This document shows, piece after piece, positions 46,202 to 54,825 of a stretch of 64,000 bases of DNA (position 1 is the first letter of the stretch; each line of letters begins with the position of its first letter). Where the stretch lies: assembly GCF_013423485.1 (NCBI RefSeq), contig NZ_JABFFR010000007.1:248001-312000 (forward strand). Direction: 5' to 3'. Both the position numbers and the translations under genes were made by a program. Below the pieces are notes generated by a model. The model searched no databases. It saw nothing but the letters and a program-made list of their open reading frames with translations, and was not told the origin of the DNA. The DNA comes from Azospirillum oleiclasticum (GTDB lineage Bacteria; Pseudomonadota; Alphaproteobacteria; Azospirillales; Azospirillaceae).

Positions 46202-46780
46202 ATGCGTGTTAGTCGCGTTCAGGCTGAGGAAAACCGGCAAACCGTGATCACTGTGGCAAGCCGTCTTTTTCGGGAGCACGGCTTTGACGGCATCGGTCTC
46301 AAGGACCTGATGGAGGGAGCCGGGCTGACCCAGGGTGCATTCTACAAGCAATTCACCTCAAAGGAGGATCTGGCGATCCAGGCGTCCAAGCGGGCATTGG
46401 AGAGCGCCTCGTGTCGATGGACGGCTGCGGCGATAGAACATCCCGAGGACCCGCTCGGCGCGGTGCTCGACTTCTACCTCAGCGACGGGCATCGGCGGGA
46501 AAGGACGGACGGCTGTCCGATTGTGGCGCTTGGTTCCGATGTCGCCAGACACGGCGCCGAGGTGAAGGCGCCATTCGAAGCCGGGATCAAGGCGCATCTC
46601 GAAACCCTCGGCCGCCTGATCTCGGAAACGCAGGGCGAGGAGTTCGAACGCAAGGCGATGGCTATTCTTTCGATGATGGTGGGCGCGCTGGCGCTCTCAC
46701 GTGCCGTCAACGACTCCGACCTGGCACACGCTTTCCTGGACGCGGCAGCCAAACAGATCCGCGACATTGCCTCCGCGTGA
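46202..46780 (+). CDS. TetR-family transcriptional regulator
   Basis: This 192-residue repressor has an N-terminal helix-turn-helix (GLKDLMEGAGLTQGAFYKQF, about 35-54) and a C-terminal ligand domain with CPIVALGSDVARH, resembling the group that controls MATE, SDR and RND efflux genes. An AAGGGG site lies before the ATG at 46202. The operator-like sequences described at 44243-44293 and 46165-46187 make it the probable repressor of the RND operon, the SDR gene and itself. The inducer is unknown. Confidence 0.9.
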   Translation: MRVSRVQAEENRQTVITVASRLFREHGFDGIGLKDLMEGAGLTQGAFYKQFTSKEDLAIQASKRALESASCRWTAAAIEHPEDPLGAVLDFYLSDGHRRERTDGCPIVALGSDVARHGAEVKAPFEAGIKAHLETLGRLISETQGEEFERKAMAILSMMVGALALSRAVNDSDLAHAFLDAAAKQIRDIASA

Positions 46781-46889
46781 ATGACCCACGGCCCGTTGGA
46801 TCGAGCGTTCTTGCGGGAGAACCAAACCGCATCCGTCCTTCACAAAAGCCGCTCGGCCGTGGCGGGTGCGGACAACCGGCCCGCCTGCG

Positions 46890-47082
46890 CCAGTGACCAG
46901 TGCGCACCCGACGATGCGTCGGCTGTGGGCGTCGAGATCACGGCCAAGTACAGGAATCCGGCTCAGGTGGGCGGGCCGGTGATGTCCGCGACCCAGAGCT
47001 GATCGGGCTGATCCGCGGTGACGTTCCGCTCCACCGGATTCGGCGCCGCGCATCGGCGGGCCACCCGCTTGGGACACCGCCT
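46890..47082 (-). pseudogene. IS3-family transposase (OrfB) fragment
   Basis: On the minus strand, VERNVTADQPDQLWVADIT followed by AGFLYLAVI matches the DDE integrase core entry of IS3-type OrfB transposases, including its first catalytic aspartate (the D of VADIT). Where the family has PTWAG the codon is TGA, and after AVI the frame shifts before LDAHSRRIVGCAL resumes. The 5' part and the other two catalytic residues are missing and no terminal repeats were found. It is a degraded remnant. Confidence 0.75.
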
Positions 47083-47084
47083 TT

Positions 47085-47258
47085 GCATTGAAGGACGTGG
47101 AGCGCTACACCGCCCAAGCCAACCGCAACAGCTTGGCCGCTGCGCTTCGGGGCAAAGAGCGGACAGCAAGCGGCATACCGGACTCGCCCGGTTTGCCAAA
47201 ACACGGGACGAGCCCGCGCTTCGGCTCATGCCGCGAGGCAGCATGGCGGAGGGGATGA
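47085..47258 (+). pseudogene. C-terminal tail of a tyrosine recombinase, against tRNA-Ser
   Basis: The frame from 47085 reads ALKDVERYTAQANRNSLAAA, which looks like the end of a phage or island integrase, including the catalytic tyrosine in the usual RYT context. After about 25 residues the similarity fades, and the frame stops at a TGA inside the 3' end of the tRNA gene. Upstream catalytic residues are absent because the sequence runs directly into the IS3 fragment. Its position beside a tRNA 3' end is the usual attachment site of integrative elements, so it is read as a scar. Confidence 0.5.
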
Positions 47259-47333
47259 GATTCGAACTCACGATACCGTTTCCGGTATACCCGCTTTCCA
47301 GGCGAGCGCCTTCAACCACTCGGCCACCCCTCC
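47244..47333 (-). tRNA. tRNA-Ser (GGA anticodon)
   Basis: The 90-base minus-strand gene has a 7-bp acceptor stem GGAGGGG/CCCCTCC (47327-47333 with 47248-47254), discriminator G and an encoded CCA (47244-47246). The D-loop is of serine type (GCCGAGTGGTTGAAGGC). The anticodon loop CT-GGA-AA is closed by CTCGC/GCGGG. A long variable arm (TACCG...CGGTA) and the T-loop GTTCGAATC follow. It decodes UCC/UCU serine codons. The 3' end abuts the recombinase remnant. Confidence 0.96.
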
Positions 47334-47427
47334 GCGGAGACCGGGGTTATAACGAGCCTGTGACTGGCGTGCAAGCCCCGTCTCCCTCACTTTCACCGGG
47401 AATGTGAAACATCGGGTGGGCGGCGGC

Positions 47428-47721
47428 ATGGTGGTGTTCCGTGTGTTGGGAATCCTGTTCCTTCTGGCCGCGGCGGCGGCGCTGACGAACGACCTTGTCG
47501 CCGGCGGGGCCGGCGGATTCCGGCTGTCGGCCCTGGGCGAGCTGTGGTTCCGGCTGTCGCCCTACACGCTGGATCTGAGCCGCGCGGTGACCGAGCGCTA
47601 CATCTGGCCGGCGCTGTGGGACCCGGTGGCGGTGTGGGTGCTGCTCCAGCCCGCCGTCCTGGTTCTGGGCGCGGTCGGGCTGGCGCTGATGGCCGTCGGG
47701 ATGGCGGGGCGGCGGCGCTGA
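47428..47721 (+). CDS. Small membrane protein of unknown function
   Basis: This protein of about 97 residues has an N-terminal hydrophobic helix (VLGILFLLAAAAALTNDL) and a second one near the C-terminus (VLVLGAVGLALMAVGMAG). Between them is an amphipathic loop with tryptophans (ELWFRLSPYTL, YIWPALWDPVAVWVLLQP). The ATG at 47428 is chosen, though a GTG at 47404 is also in frame. Homologues of this kind occur in many Rhodospirillales, but no function is known to me. It ends four bases from the convergent hydrolase gene. Confidence 0.65.
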   Translation: MVVFRVLGILFLLAAAAALTNDLVAGGAGGFRLSALGELWFRLSPYTLDLSRAVTERYIWPALWDPVAVWVLLQPAVLVLGAVGLALMAVGMAGRRR

Positions 47722-47725
47722 ACCG

Positions 47726-48508
47726 TCAACCGCCGGTAAGTTCCGCCGCCAGCTCGCCGACGGTCCGGCAGAGCAGGGCGATGTCCTGCGGGCGCGACAG
47801 GCGGTGGTCACCGTCCTTGACCAGCGTGATCCGCACGTCGGGGGTGGTCAGCTTGTCCGCAATGGTCAAGCTGGTGCGCCAGGGCACGTCGGGGTCCCGC
47901 ATGCCGTGCAGCAGCCGCACCGGGATGGTCAGGCCCAGCGGTCCGCGCAGCAGCAGGTGGTTGCGCCCGTCCTCGATCAGCGCGCGGGTGATCGGCTGCG
48001 GCTCCGGCCCGTAGTCCGAGGGGCGCATCCACACGCCGTCGTCCAGGATGGTGCGGCGCGTGGGCTCGTCGAACAGGTCCCACATCAGATCCTCGGTGAA
48101 GTCCGGGGCCGGGGCGATGCCGACCAGCCCGGCCACCCGCTCCGGCCGGCGCAGCGCCAGCAGCAGCGCGATCCAGCCGCCCATGGAAGAGCCGACGAGG
48201 ATCTGCGGCCCGCCGGTGACCCGGTCCAGCACCGCGGTCGCGTCGTCCGCCCATTGGCCGATGGTGCCGTCGATGAAGCGGCCGCTCGACAGCCCGTGGC
48301 CCTGGTAGTCGAAGCGGGTGAAGGCGTGGCCGCTGGCCTTGGCCCAATCCTCCAGCGCCACCGCCTTGGTCCCGCTCATGTCCGACATGAAGCCGGAACA
48401 GAAGACCACGCCGGGGCCGCGGCCCGGCGTGTGGCGATAGGCTATGGTGGCGGAGCCGTGCGGCAGGCTATGGTGCGCGCCGTCCGGCGGGGTATCGGGT
48501 CCGGTCAT
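47726..48508 (-). CDS. Alpha/beta hydrolase
   Basis: This 260-residue soluble hydrolase has nucleophile Ser108 in the elbow GSSMGG, an acid Asp205 or Asp207 (MRDPDVPW) and His235 (DGDHRLS). The oxyanion-hole region is FCSGFMSDMSG near 36-46. It resembles the small serine hydrolases related to ABHD10/palmitoyl thioesterase-like enzymes. The substrate is undetermined. It is divergent from the glycosyltransferase gene with a 44-base gap, so the two could share a control region. Confidence 0.86.
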   Translation of the reverse strand: MTGPDTPPDGAHHSLPHGSATIAYRHTPGRGPGVVFCSGFMSDMSGTKAVALEDWAKASGHAFTRFDYQGHGLSSGRFIDGTIGQWADDATAVLDRVTGGPQILVGSSMGGWIALLLALRRPERVAGLVGIAPAPDFTEDLMWDLFDEPTRRTILDDGVWMRPSDYGPEPQPITRALIEDGRNHLLLRGPLGLTIPVRLLHGMRDPDVPWRTSLTIADKLTTPDVRITLVKDGDHRLSRPQDIALLCRTVGELAAELTGG

Positions 48509-48552
48509 CGTCGGTCACTCGTCACTGGCTAAGAAGAACAAGGCGTTCGGGC

Positions 48553-49797
48553 ATGGAATCGGGCCTCTTCCCCAACTTTGGGCACCTTGGCACCGGGCAC
48601 CTTAACACCGGTGAGCACGCACGCAACACCGGGGGGCCGGACTGGCGCGGATCCGCACGGCCGCCGGTCGTGCTCCAGGTGCTGCCGGAGCTGGTGACGG
48701 GCGGGGCGGAGCGTGGCTGCATCGATGTGGCGCTGGCGCTCGCCGCCGCCGGTGCGGTGCCGCTGGTCGCCTCCCAGGGCGGCCCCATGGCGCGCGAGCT
48801 GGACCGCGCCGGCATCACCCATCTGACGCTGCCGCTGAAGAGCAAGAACCCCTGGCGCATGCACCGCAACGCCAAGGCGCTGGAGCGAATCATCCGCGAG
48901 CGCGGCGTCGACATCGTCCACGCCCGCAGCCGCGCGCCCGCCTGGAGCGGGTGGCTGGCCGCCCGTGCCACCGGCGCCCGCTTCATGACCACCTTCCACG
49001 CCCCCTACAACTTCTCCAACCCGCTGAAACGGCACTACAATTCCGTGATGGCGCGGGGCGAGCGGGTGATCGCCATCTCCGACTTCATCCGCGACCACAT
49101 CCTGTCCAGCTACGACACCGATCCGGCCCGCATCCGGGTGATCCACCGCGGCATCGACAGCGCCGTCTTCGCGCCCGACCGCGTCAGCCCGGCCCGCATC
49201 GCCACGCTCGCCAACCGCTGGCGGCTGGACGACGGGCGGCCGGTGGTCCTGCTGCCGGGGCGGCTGACCCGCTGGAAGGGGCAGTCGGTGATGATCGAGG
49301 CGTTGGCCCGGCTCGGCCGGCGCGACCTGCTGTGCCTGCTGGTGGGGTCCGACCAGGGGCGCACCGGCTACCGCGAGGAGCTGGAGCGGATGATCACCAC
49401 CCGCGGGCTGGGCGGGGTGGTGCGCATCACCGACCACTGCGACGACATGGCCGCCGCCTATCTGCTGTCCACCGTCGTCGTCTCCGCCTCGCGCGAGCCG
49501 GAGGCGTTCGGCCGCGTGATCGCCGAGGCGCAGGCCATGGGCCGCCCGGTCATCGTCACCAGCACCGGTGCCTACCGCGAGACGGTGCTGGAGGGGGAGA
49601 CGGCCTGGGTGGTGCCGCCGGACGACCCGACCTCGCTCGCCGCCGCGGTGGAGCAGGCGCTGAACCTGACCGAGGAGCGCCGCGCCGGCATGGGCGACCG
49701 CGCCATCGACTTCGTCAACGGCCGCTTCACGCGCGAGCGGATGTGCGCCGACACGCTGGGAGTGTATGAGGAGCTATTGACGCCCGGAATTCGCTGA
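48553..49797 (+). CDS. Family 4 glycosyltransferase
   Basis: This 414-residue cytosolic glycosyltransferase has the GT-B fold. The N-terminal Rossmann domain begins at VVLQVLPELVTGGAERG, with HARSRAPAW and FMTTFHAPYN as typical acceptor-side motifs. The C-terminal domain has VVLLPGRLTRWKGQ and the retaining-enzyme E-x7-E signature in SREPEAFGRVIAEAQAMG. WaaG/PimB-type enzymes use UDP- or GDP-sugars to build LPS core or capsule. The first 36 residues are a glycine-rich extension containing a short imprecise repeat, so a later start is conceivable. Confidence 0.87.
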   Translation: MESGLFPNFGHLGTGHLNTGEHARNTGGPDWRGSARPPVVLQVLPELVTGGAERGCIDVALALAAAGAVPLVASQGGPMARELDRAGITHLTLPLKSKNPWRMHRNAKALERIIRERGVDIVHARSRAPAWSGWLAARATGARFMTTFHAPYNFSNPLKRHYNSVMARGERVIAISDFIRDHILSSYDTDPARIRVIHRGIDSAVFAPDRVSPARIATLANRWRLDDGRPVVLLPGRLTRWKGQSVMIEALARLGRRDLLCLLVGSDQGRTGYREELERMITTRGLGGVVRITDHCDDMAAAYLLSTVVVSASREPEAFGRVIAEAQAMGRPVIVTSTGAYRETVLEGETAWVVPPDDPTSLAAAVEQALNLTEERRAGMGDRAIDFVNGRFTRERMCADTLGVYEELLTPGIR

Positions 49798-49908
49798 TCG
49801 ACAGCCAGTTGCCGTTCCTCAGGGTTGATTTTTTCCGGTTATCCCCGCCACCGTAGGTCCTGCGGACACGCCGGTAGCGGACCGGTCCGGCGGCCGGCAG
49901 GGGAGGTG

Positions 49909-50553
49909 ATGATGGGCTTGAGCTTCTCGAAGGCGACGCCGACCACGCCGTCGGAGTTCTTCATCAGTCGCGGGCTTTTGGACGACGCCCTGATCCGGAC
50001 GACGAGCACGGCGGCACCGGGCGTCGCGAACGTCTACCGTTTCCGCCTCGTCGATATGGGTGGCGACCTGACGACGATGCAGAACGACGAGGTGATCGAT
50101 ACCTTCAACGTCGAGTACAACCCGGCCAGGGGCGGGTTCTACGCCCACTGGCTTCCGTTCGGATTCAACCAGTCGTTCACCATCACGCTTCCACCGGCCG
50201 GCGGCGGCAATTCGGTCAATCCCGACATCATGCTGACGCCGACGCTCAGCGGGTGCTCGGTGGGCTTCTGCAGGTTCTCCAACGGATCGCTGCGCGTCTA
50301 CCACGCCAACTTCCAGGCCACCGGTGGTGGAATGGACGTGGCGCGGCAGACCGCCGCCCTGATCGGTTGCCCGACCGCGTCCCAGCTGCACCCGACCAGT
50401 TACCGGGGTGTGCACCATGGCGACCGTGCCAGCGACATGCTGGTTCAGGTTGTCGGGATCCGCGATGCCGACGGCTGGCACATCTACGCGCAGCAATACC
50501 AGCAGGATGGGTTGACGTCCTTCACCCTGCTTTCCGTCACCGAAATTCCCTGA
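49909..50553 (+). CDS. Unknown protein with LSGC motif, resembling CNF1/BLF1-type deamidases
   Basis: This 214-residue protein has no signal peptide or membrane helix. It starts at the ATG at 49909 behind GGGAGG. Its central part reads MLTPTLSGCSVGFCR, and 16 residues after Cys116 comes His132 in VYHANF. The CNF1 and Burkholderia BLF1 toxins, which deamidate glutamine in Rho GTPases or eIF4A, share an LSGC motif with a catalytic Cys and a His 12-15 residues later. The beta-rich predicted character also fits. Overall similarity to those toxins is otherwise not evident, so the assignment is tentative. No partner or secretion gene is adjacent. It stands alone between a glycosyltransferase and thrS. 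Confidence 0.55.
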   Translation: MMGLSFSKATPTTPSEFFISRGLLDDALIRTTSTAAPGVANVYRFRLVDMGGDLTTMQNDEVIDTFNVEYNPARGGFYAHWLPFGFNQSFTITLPPAGGGNSVNPDIMLTPTLSGCSVGFCRFSNGSLRVYHANFQATGGGMDVARQTAALIGCPTASQLHPTSYRGVHHGDRASDMLVQVVGIRDADGWHIYAQQYQQDGLTSFTLLSVTEIP

Positions 50554-50592
50554 TTGCGCGGCAAGGGCGACGCATCGGCTGGTTTGGCGCGC

Positions 50593-50620
50593 TTGACACC
50601 GCCGCACGCCCCTCTAAAGT
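50593..50620 (+). promoter_or_regulatory. Sigma-70-like promoter for thrS-infC
   Basis: A consensus -35 TTGACA (50593-50598) is followed, after 16 bases, by TAAAGT (50615-50620). It lies 64 bases before the thrS start and is the best promoter match in the window. It implies a leader of about 55 bases. Confidence 0.7.
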
Positions 50621-50683
50621 CCGGTTTCCCCTGCGCGCGGCTCGCGGGCGGGGTTGCTGCAACTTTATGAAACGGTGATACCG

Positions 50684-52636
50684 GTGACGTCCAACATCGC
50701 CATCACGCTGCCCGACGGCAGCGTGCGGGAGTTCGGCGGACCCGTGACGGGGGCGGAGATCGCCGCCTCGATCGGGGCCAGACTTGCCAAGGATGCGCTT
50801 GCCGTCAAGATCGACGGCACGGTGAAGGACCTGACCACCACCATCACCACCGACACCCGGATCGAGATCGTCACGCGCAACCACGTGGACGCGCTCGACA
50901 TCATCCGCCACGATGCCGCCCATGTGATGGCGGAGGCGGTGCAGGCGCTCTACCCCGGCACGCAGGTGACGATCGGCCCGTCGATCGCCAACGGCTTCTA
51001 TTACGACTTCGCCCGCGACACGCCCTTCACGCCCGAGGATCTGGAAAAGATCGAGGCGAAGATGCGCGAGATCGTCGCCCGCGACGCCCCGCTGGTGCGC
51101 GAGGTGTGGGACCGCAACGACGCCATCCGCTTCTTCGAGGAGAAGGGCGAGCGCTACAAGGCCGAAATCATCCGCGACCTGCCGGAGACGGACACGATCA
51201 CCGTCTACCGCCAGGGCGACTGGCTGGATCTCTGCCGCGGCCCGCACGCGCCGTCGGTCGGCAAGGTCGGCACCGCCTTCAAGCTGATGAAGGTGGCCGG
51301 CGCCTATTGGCGCGGCGACCACCGCAACGCCATGCTCCAGCGCATCTACGGCACGGCGTGGCGCGACGAGAAGGAGCTGAAGCAATACCTCCACATGCTG
51401 GAGGAGGCGGAGAAGCGCGACCATCGCCGGATCGGCAAGGAGATGGGGCTGTTCCACCTGCAGGAGGAGGCGGTCGGCTCGGTCTTCTGGCACCCCCGGG
51501 GCTGGACGCTGTACCGCACGCTGGAGACCTACATCCGCACCAAGCTGGACCGCGCCGGCTATCTGGAGGTGCGGACGCCGCAGCTCGTCGACAGCTCGCT
51601 GTTCAAGGCGTCGGGGCACTGGGACATGTACGGCGACAACATGTTCAAGGTGTCGGCCGACGACGGCGAGAAGATGCTGGGCGTCAAGCCGATGAACTGC
51701 CCCGGCCATGTCCAGGTCTTCAAGCAGGGGCTGAAGTCCTACCGCGACCTGCCGATGCGGCTGGCCGAGTTCGGCGCCTGCCACCGCAACGAGCCGTCCG
51801 GCGCGCTGCACGGGATCCTGCGGGTGCGCGCCTTCACGCAGGACGACGCCCACATCTTCTGCACCGAGGATCAGGTGCCTGCTGAGTCGGCGGAGTATTT
51901 CAAGCTCCAACTCGGCGTCTACCGCGACCTCGGCTTCGACAAGATCGCGGTGAAGCTGGCGCTGCGCCCCGACGTCCGGGCCGGCACCGACGCGGTGTGG
52001 GACCGGGCGGAGGAGGGTTTGCGCGAAGCCTTGCGCTCGGCGGGGCTGGAGTTCGAGGAATTGCCGGGCGAAGGCGCCTTCTACGGCCCCAAGGTGGAGT
52101 TCCACCTGACCGACGCCATCGGTCGCACCTGGCAGTGCGGCACGCTGCAGCTCGACTTCGTGCTGCCGGAGCGGCTGGACGCCACCTACATCGGCGAGGA
52201 CGGGGCGAAGCACCGGCCGGTCATGCTGCACCGGGCCATCCTCGGCTCGCTGGAACGCTTCATCGGCATGCTGATCGAGCATTACGCCGGCAAGTTCCCG
52301 CTGTGGCTGGCCCCGACCCAGGCGGTGGTGGCGACCATCACCAACGAGGCCGACGGCTACGCCGCCGAGGTGCAGAAAGCCTTCAAGGCCCGCGGCTTGC
52401 GCACCGATCTCGACACCCGCAACGAGAAGATCAACCTGAAGGTCCGCGAACACAGCCTTCAGAAGGTCCCCGTGCTGGTGGTGGTCGGCAAGCGCGAGGC
52501 CGAGGAGCGCACGGTGGCGTTGCGCTATATGGGCGGCAAGGATCAGGAAGTGCTTGCCCTCGACGCGGCGCTCAATAAACTGTGTGTCGACGCTCGGTCT
52601 CCCGCCGGAGACCCCGCCAACGACACGCCGTTCTAA
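50684..52636 (+). CDS. thrS: Threonyl-tRNA synthetase
   Basis: This 650-residue class II synthetase has, in order, a TGS domain (about 1-65), the editing/SAD domain (about 70-235, with [16 protein letters not shown]), the catalytic core (about 250-540) and the anticodon-binding domain (about 545-645). The catalytic core carries motif 2 ([22 protein letters not shown]), the zinc cysteine in MNCPGH, and motif 3 ([12 protein letters not shown]). The start is taken as the GTG at 50684. An earlier TTG would add ten residues without a ribosome site. It is followed by infC, as in most bacteria. Confidence 0.97.
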   Translation: MTSNIAITLPDGSVREFGGPVTGAEIAASIGARLAKDALAVKIDGTVKDLTTTITTDTRIEIVTRNHVDALDIIRHDAAHVMAEAVQALYPGTQVTIGPSIANGFYYDFARDTPFTPEDLEKIEAKMREIVARDAPLVREVWDRNDAIRFFEEKGERYKAEIIRDLPETDTITVYRQGDWLDLCRGPHAPSVGKVGTAFKLMKVAGAYWRGDHRNAMLQRIYGTAWRDEKELKQYLHMLEEAEKRDHRRIGKEMGLFHLQEEAVGSVFWHPRGWTLYRTLETYIRTKLDRAGYLEVRTPQLVDSSLFKASGHWDMYGDNMFKVSADDGEKMLGVKPMNCPGHVQVFKQGLKSYRDLPMRLAEFGACHRNEPSGALHGILRVRAFTQDDAHIFCTEDQVPAESAEYFKLQLGVYRDLGFDKIAVKLALRPDVRAGTDAVWDRAEEGLREALRSAGLEFEELPGEGAFYGPKVEFHLTDAIGRTWQCGTLQLDFVLPERLDATYIGEDGAKHRPVMLHRAILGSLERFIGMLIEHYAGKFPLWLAPTQAVVATITNEADGYAAEVQKAFKARGLRTDLDTRNEKINLKVREHSLQKVPVLVVVGKREAEERTVALRYMGGKDQEVLALDAALNKLCVDARSPAGDPANDTPF

Positions 52637-52652
52637 CCGGCCGGAGCCCGGC

Positions 52653-52674
52653 GGGCCTTCCCAACGGAAGGCCC
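52653..52674 (+). other. Hairpin between thrS and infC
   Basis: GGGCCTTCC (52653-52661) and GGAAGGCCC (52666-52674) form a perfect 9-bp stem with a CAAC loop. There is no T-run. It lies 25 bases before the infC ribosome site and could attenuate or modulate entry into infC. Flanking CCGG-rich bases can lengthen the stem. Confidence 0.55.
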
Positions 52675-52708
52675 CGACCGGGCCGGTCCCATTCGATGGA
52701 GCTCATCC

Positions 52709-53245
52709 ATAGCCAGGATACCGCAAGAAGCCGCACCGTCCCGCGAAGGCCCGCGGGTTAACCGGGAAATAACGGCGCGGTCCGTCCGTCTCGTCGGGGC
52801 CGACGGGGAGATGGTTGGTGTTGTTTCGTTGCGCGATGCTCTGATCGCCGCGGAAGAGGCGAGCCTCGACTTGGTCGAGGTGGCACCGCAGGCCGAGCCG
52901 CCCGTCTGCAAGATCCTCGACTACGGCAAGTTCAAGTACGAGGCGCAGAAGAAGGCGAACGAGGCGCGCAAGAAGCAGAAGATCATCGAGGTCAAGGAGA
53001 TCAAGCTCCGGCCGAACATCGATGACAACGACTACGACGTGAAGATGCGGTCGGCACGACGCTTCCTCGAAGAGGGCGACAAGGTCAAGGTCACGATGCG
53101 GTTCCGCGGGCGCGAGATGGCGCACCAGGACATCGGCATGAACGTGCTGATGCGGGTGCGCGACCACCTCGACGAGCTGGCGAAGGTCGAGCAGATGCCC
53201 AAGCTGGAAGGCCGCCAGATGGTCATGGTCATGGCGCCGCGCTGA
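52709..53245 (+). CDS. infC: Translation initiation factor IF-3
   Basis: This protein of about 178 residues binds the 30S subunit and proofreads the start codon. N-domain motifs [10 protein letters not shown] and [19 protein letters not shown], the [20 protein letters not shown] linker helix, and C-domain [14 protein letters not shown] and [12 protein letters not shown] are all present. The first ATG in frame (52811) would remove the N-terminal 34 residues, including the conserved PRVN. The likely start is the rare ATA at 52709, seven bases after GGAG, giving [11 protein letters not shown] rare non-AUG start is the known basis of infC autoregulation. An in-frame ATT at 52691 is the alternative. 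Confidence 0.92.
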   Translation: MARIPQEAAPSREGPRVNREITARSVRLVGADGEMVGVVSLRDALIAAEEASLDLVEVAPQAEPPVCKILDYGKFKYEAQKKANEARKKQKIIEVKEIKLRPNIDDNDYDVKMRSARRFLEEGDKVKVTMRFRGREMAHQDIGMNVLMRVRDHLDELAKVEQMPKLEGRQMVMVMAPR

Positions 53246-53266
53246 CCAACTCTATTGCGTTCGAAT

Positions 53267-53299
53267 GGAAACGGCCCGCCTTCATGGCGGGCCGTTTCC
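53267..53299. terminator. Strong bidirectional terminator between infC and the sulfur operon
   Basis: GGAAACGGCCCGCC (53267-53280) pairs perfectly with GGCGGGCCGTTTCC (53286-53299) across TTCAT. A/T bases at the foot of the stem provide T-rich exits on both strands. It serves infC (+) and the operon ending at 53327 (-). Confidence 0.85.
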
Positions 53300-53326
53300 G
53301 TTTGCGGGGATCGTCGGAGACCAGCG

Positions 53327-54823
53327 TCAAAACGCCGCGGCGGCCTCCGCGATGACGCGCAGCTTCGCCTCGGCCACGGCGGCGCTGGCCAACGGGTTGT
53401 CGGCGAAGGTGGCGAAGCCGCAGTCGGGGTGCAGCAGCAGCCGGTCACGGCCGAACAGCCCGACCGCGTCGCGGATGCGCGCTGTCACGCAGTCGCAGGT
53501 CTCGACCACCGGGTGTTTCTGGTTGCACACGCCGACGCCGATCCGCGCGTCGTCGGGCAGGGCCGTCAGCACCGCCATCTCGCCGGCCCGCGGCGTGCAA
53601 AGTTCGAGCAGATAGGCGCCGACCCGCATCGCCGCCAGCGTCTCCACCAGCGGGGCGTAGCTTCCGGCGAGCGCCACGCTCTCGTCCGGCGTCCAGTTGC
53701 CGCGGCACATGTGCAGCGCGATCCGCTCGCGCGGGAAGCCGGCGATCACGGCGTTGACCAGATCGCGGGCGAAGCCCAGCTCATGCTCCGGACCCTGCGA
53801 TTCCGACAGCGCCCCGCACATGAAACTGCGCTTGCTCTTGGGGCCGGAGAAGACGACCTCCGACAGCACGGGCTCGTCGAGCTGGACCAGCGCGGCACCG
53901 CCGTCCAGCAGATCGGCGATCTCCTCGCGCAGGACGGTCACGATGTCGGCGGCGATCTCCTCACGGCTGCTGTAGGCGTTCTCGGTCAGGCACTCCATCC
54001 ACATCGTGCGGGTCAGCAGATAGGGGCCGGGCAGGGCGACCTTCACCGGCCGCTCCGTCACCGAGGCGGCGAAGTCCAGCTCATGCGCCACCAGCGGGCG
54101 GACGCGGCGCAGCCGGCCGAAGACCGCGGGGTGCCGCACCTCGGCCGCCGGCACGTCGAGCGCGCGCAGCTCCGCCGCGAACTCCTCCGGGTCATCGACC
54201 AGGGGCAGCACGTCGGTCAGCGGGATGAGCTGGCAGTTTTCCAGCCGGCTCGCCACGAAGCTGGCGTAGGAGTCGCGGCGCTGCTCGCCATCCGTCACCA
54301 CCGTCACCCCGGCCCGCTCCTGCGCCGCGATGGCGAGGCGCACGGCGTCGCTGGCCGTCTCCTGGAAGGCCGCCTCGTCCAGACGCCCCTCGACGAAGGC
54401 GTGCATGGCGTCGAGCATCCAGCGCGGGCGCGGCCAGGAGCCGAGCCCGGTGACCGCCAGGGGCGGAACCGGCCGCACCTCCCGACGCACGCGGGGAGCC
54501 GGAGCCGGCTCGGGGCGTGGTTCCATTGCCGGTGCGGGGCGTGCGCGTGCCGGAGCGTCGGCGCCGCGCCGGCCCTTGGTGATCAGGAAGGAGCGCTGCC
54601 GGCCCACCTTGGTCCAGGACAGCAGATCATTGCCGGTCAGCCGGCACCAGGCCGGGAGATCCTCATCGACCGAGATTTCGGTGGAGCGGATCTCCAGCAA
54701 CTGGCCGGGGGCCATCGGGTCGATGTGCTTGCGGATCAGCAGCAGCAGGCCGTTGCCGCAATCCAGGTCGCCGCCGTCGAAGCTGACGTCGGGCGTCTCG
54801 GCGTGGGCGGGAACCGGTTCCAT
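53327..54823 (-). CDS. TusA-like domain fused to a MetE-type methyltransferase
   Basis: This 498-residue protein has an N-terminal TusA-like domain (about 12-83), a proline/alanine-rich linker (about 88-120) and a C-terminal cobalamin-independent methionine-synthase catalytic barrel (about 122-495). The zinc ligands of MetE appear as His371 and Cys373 (HMC), Glu407 (ELCTP) and Cys468 (PDCGF). The N-terminal folate-binding half of full MetE is absent, so it is a short core-MetE form. The TusA part has Cys22 in DLDCGNG instead of the usual CPxP, and closely resembles the stand-alone TusA-like protein at 57396. It is the last gene of a five-gene operon, two bases after the previous stop. A role moving sulfur and methyl groups is inferred. 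Confidence 0.82.
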   Translation of the reverse strand: MEPVPAHAETPDVSFDGGDLDCGNGLLLLIRKHIDPMAPGQLLEIRSTEISVDEDLPAWCRLTGNDLLSWTKVGRQRSFLITKGRRGADAPARARPAPAMEPRPEPAPAPRVRREVRPVPPLAVTGLGSWPRPRWMLDAMHAFVEGRLDEAAFQETASDAVRLAIAAQERAGVTVVTDGEQRRDSYASFVASRLENCQLIPLTDVLPLVDDPEEFAAELRALDVPAAEVRHPAVFGRLRRVRPLVAHELDFAASVTERPVKVALPGPYLLTRTMWMECLTENAYSSREEIAADIVTVLREEIADLLDGGAALVQLDEPVLSEVVFSGPKSKRSFMCGALSESQGPEHELGFARDLVNAVIAGFPRERIALHMCRGNWTPDESVALAGSYAPLVETLAAMRVGAYLLELCTPRAGEMAVLTALPDDARIGVGVCNQKHPVVETCDCVTARIRDAVGLFGRDRLLLHPDCGFATFADNPLASAAVAEAKLRVIAEAAAAF

Positions 54824-54825
54824 CC

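Noticed and set aside
53246..53326. A candidate small RNA in the infC-metE gap.
   Set aside because: The only structure is a simple 14-bp terminator stem shared by the convergent genes.
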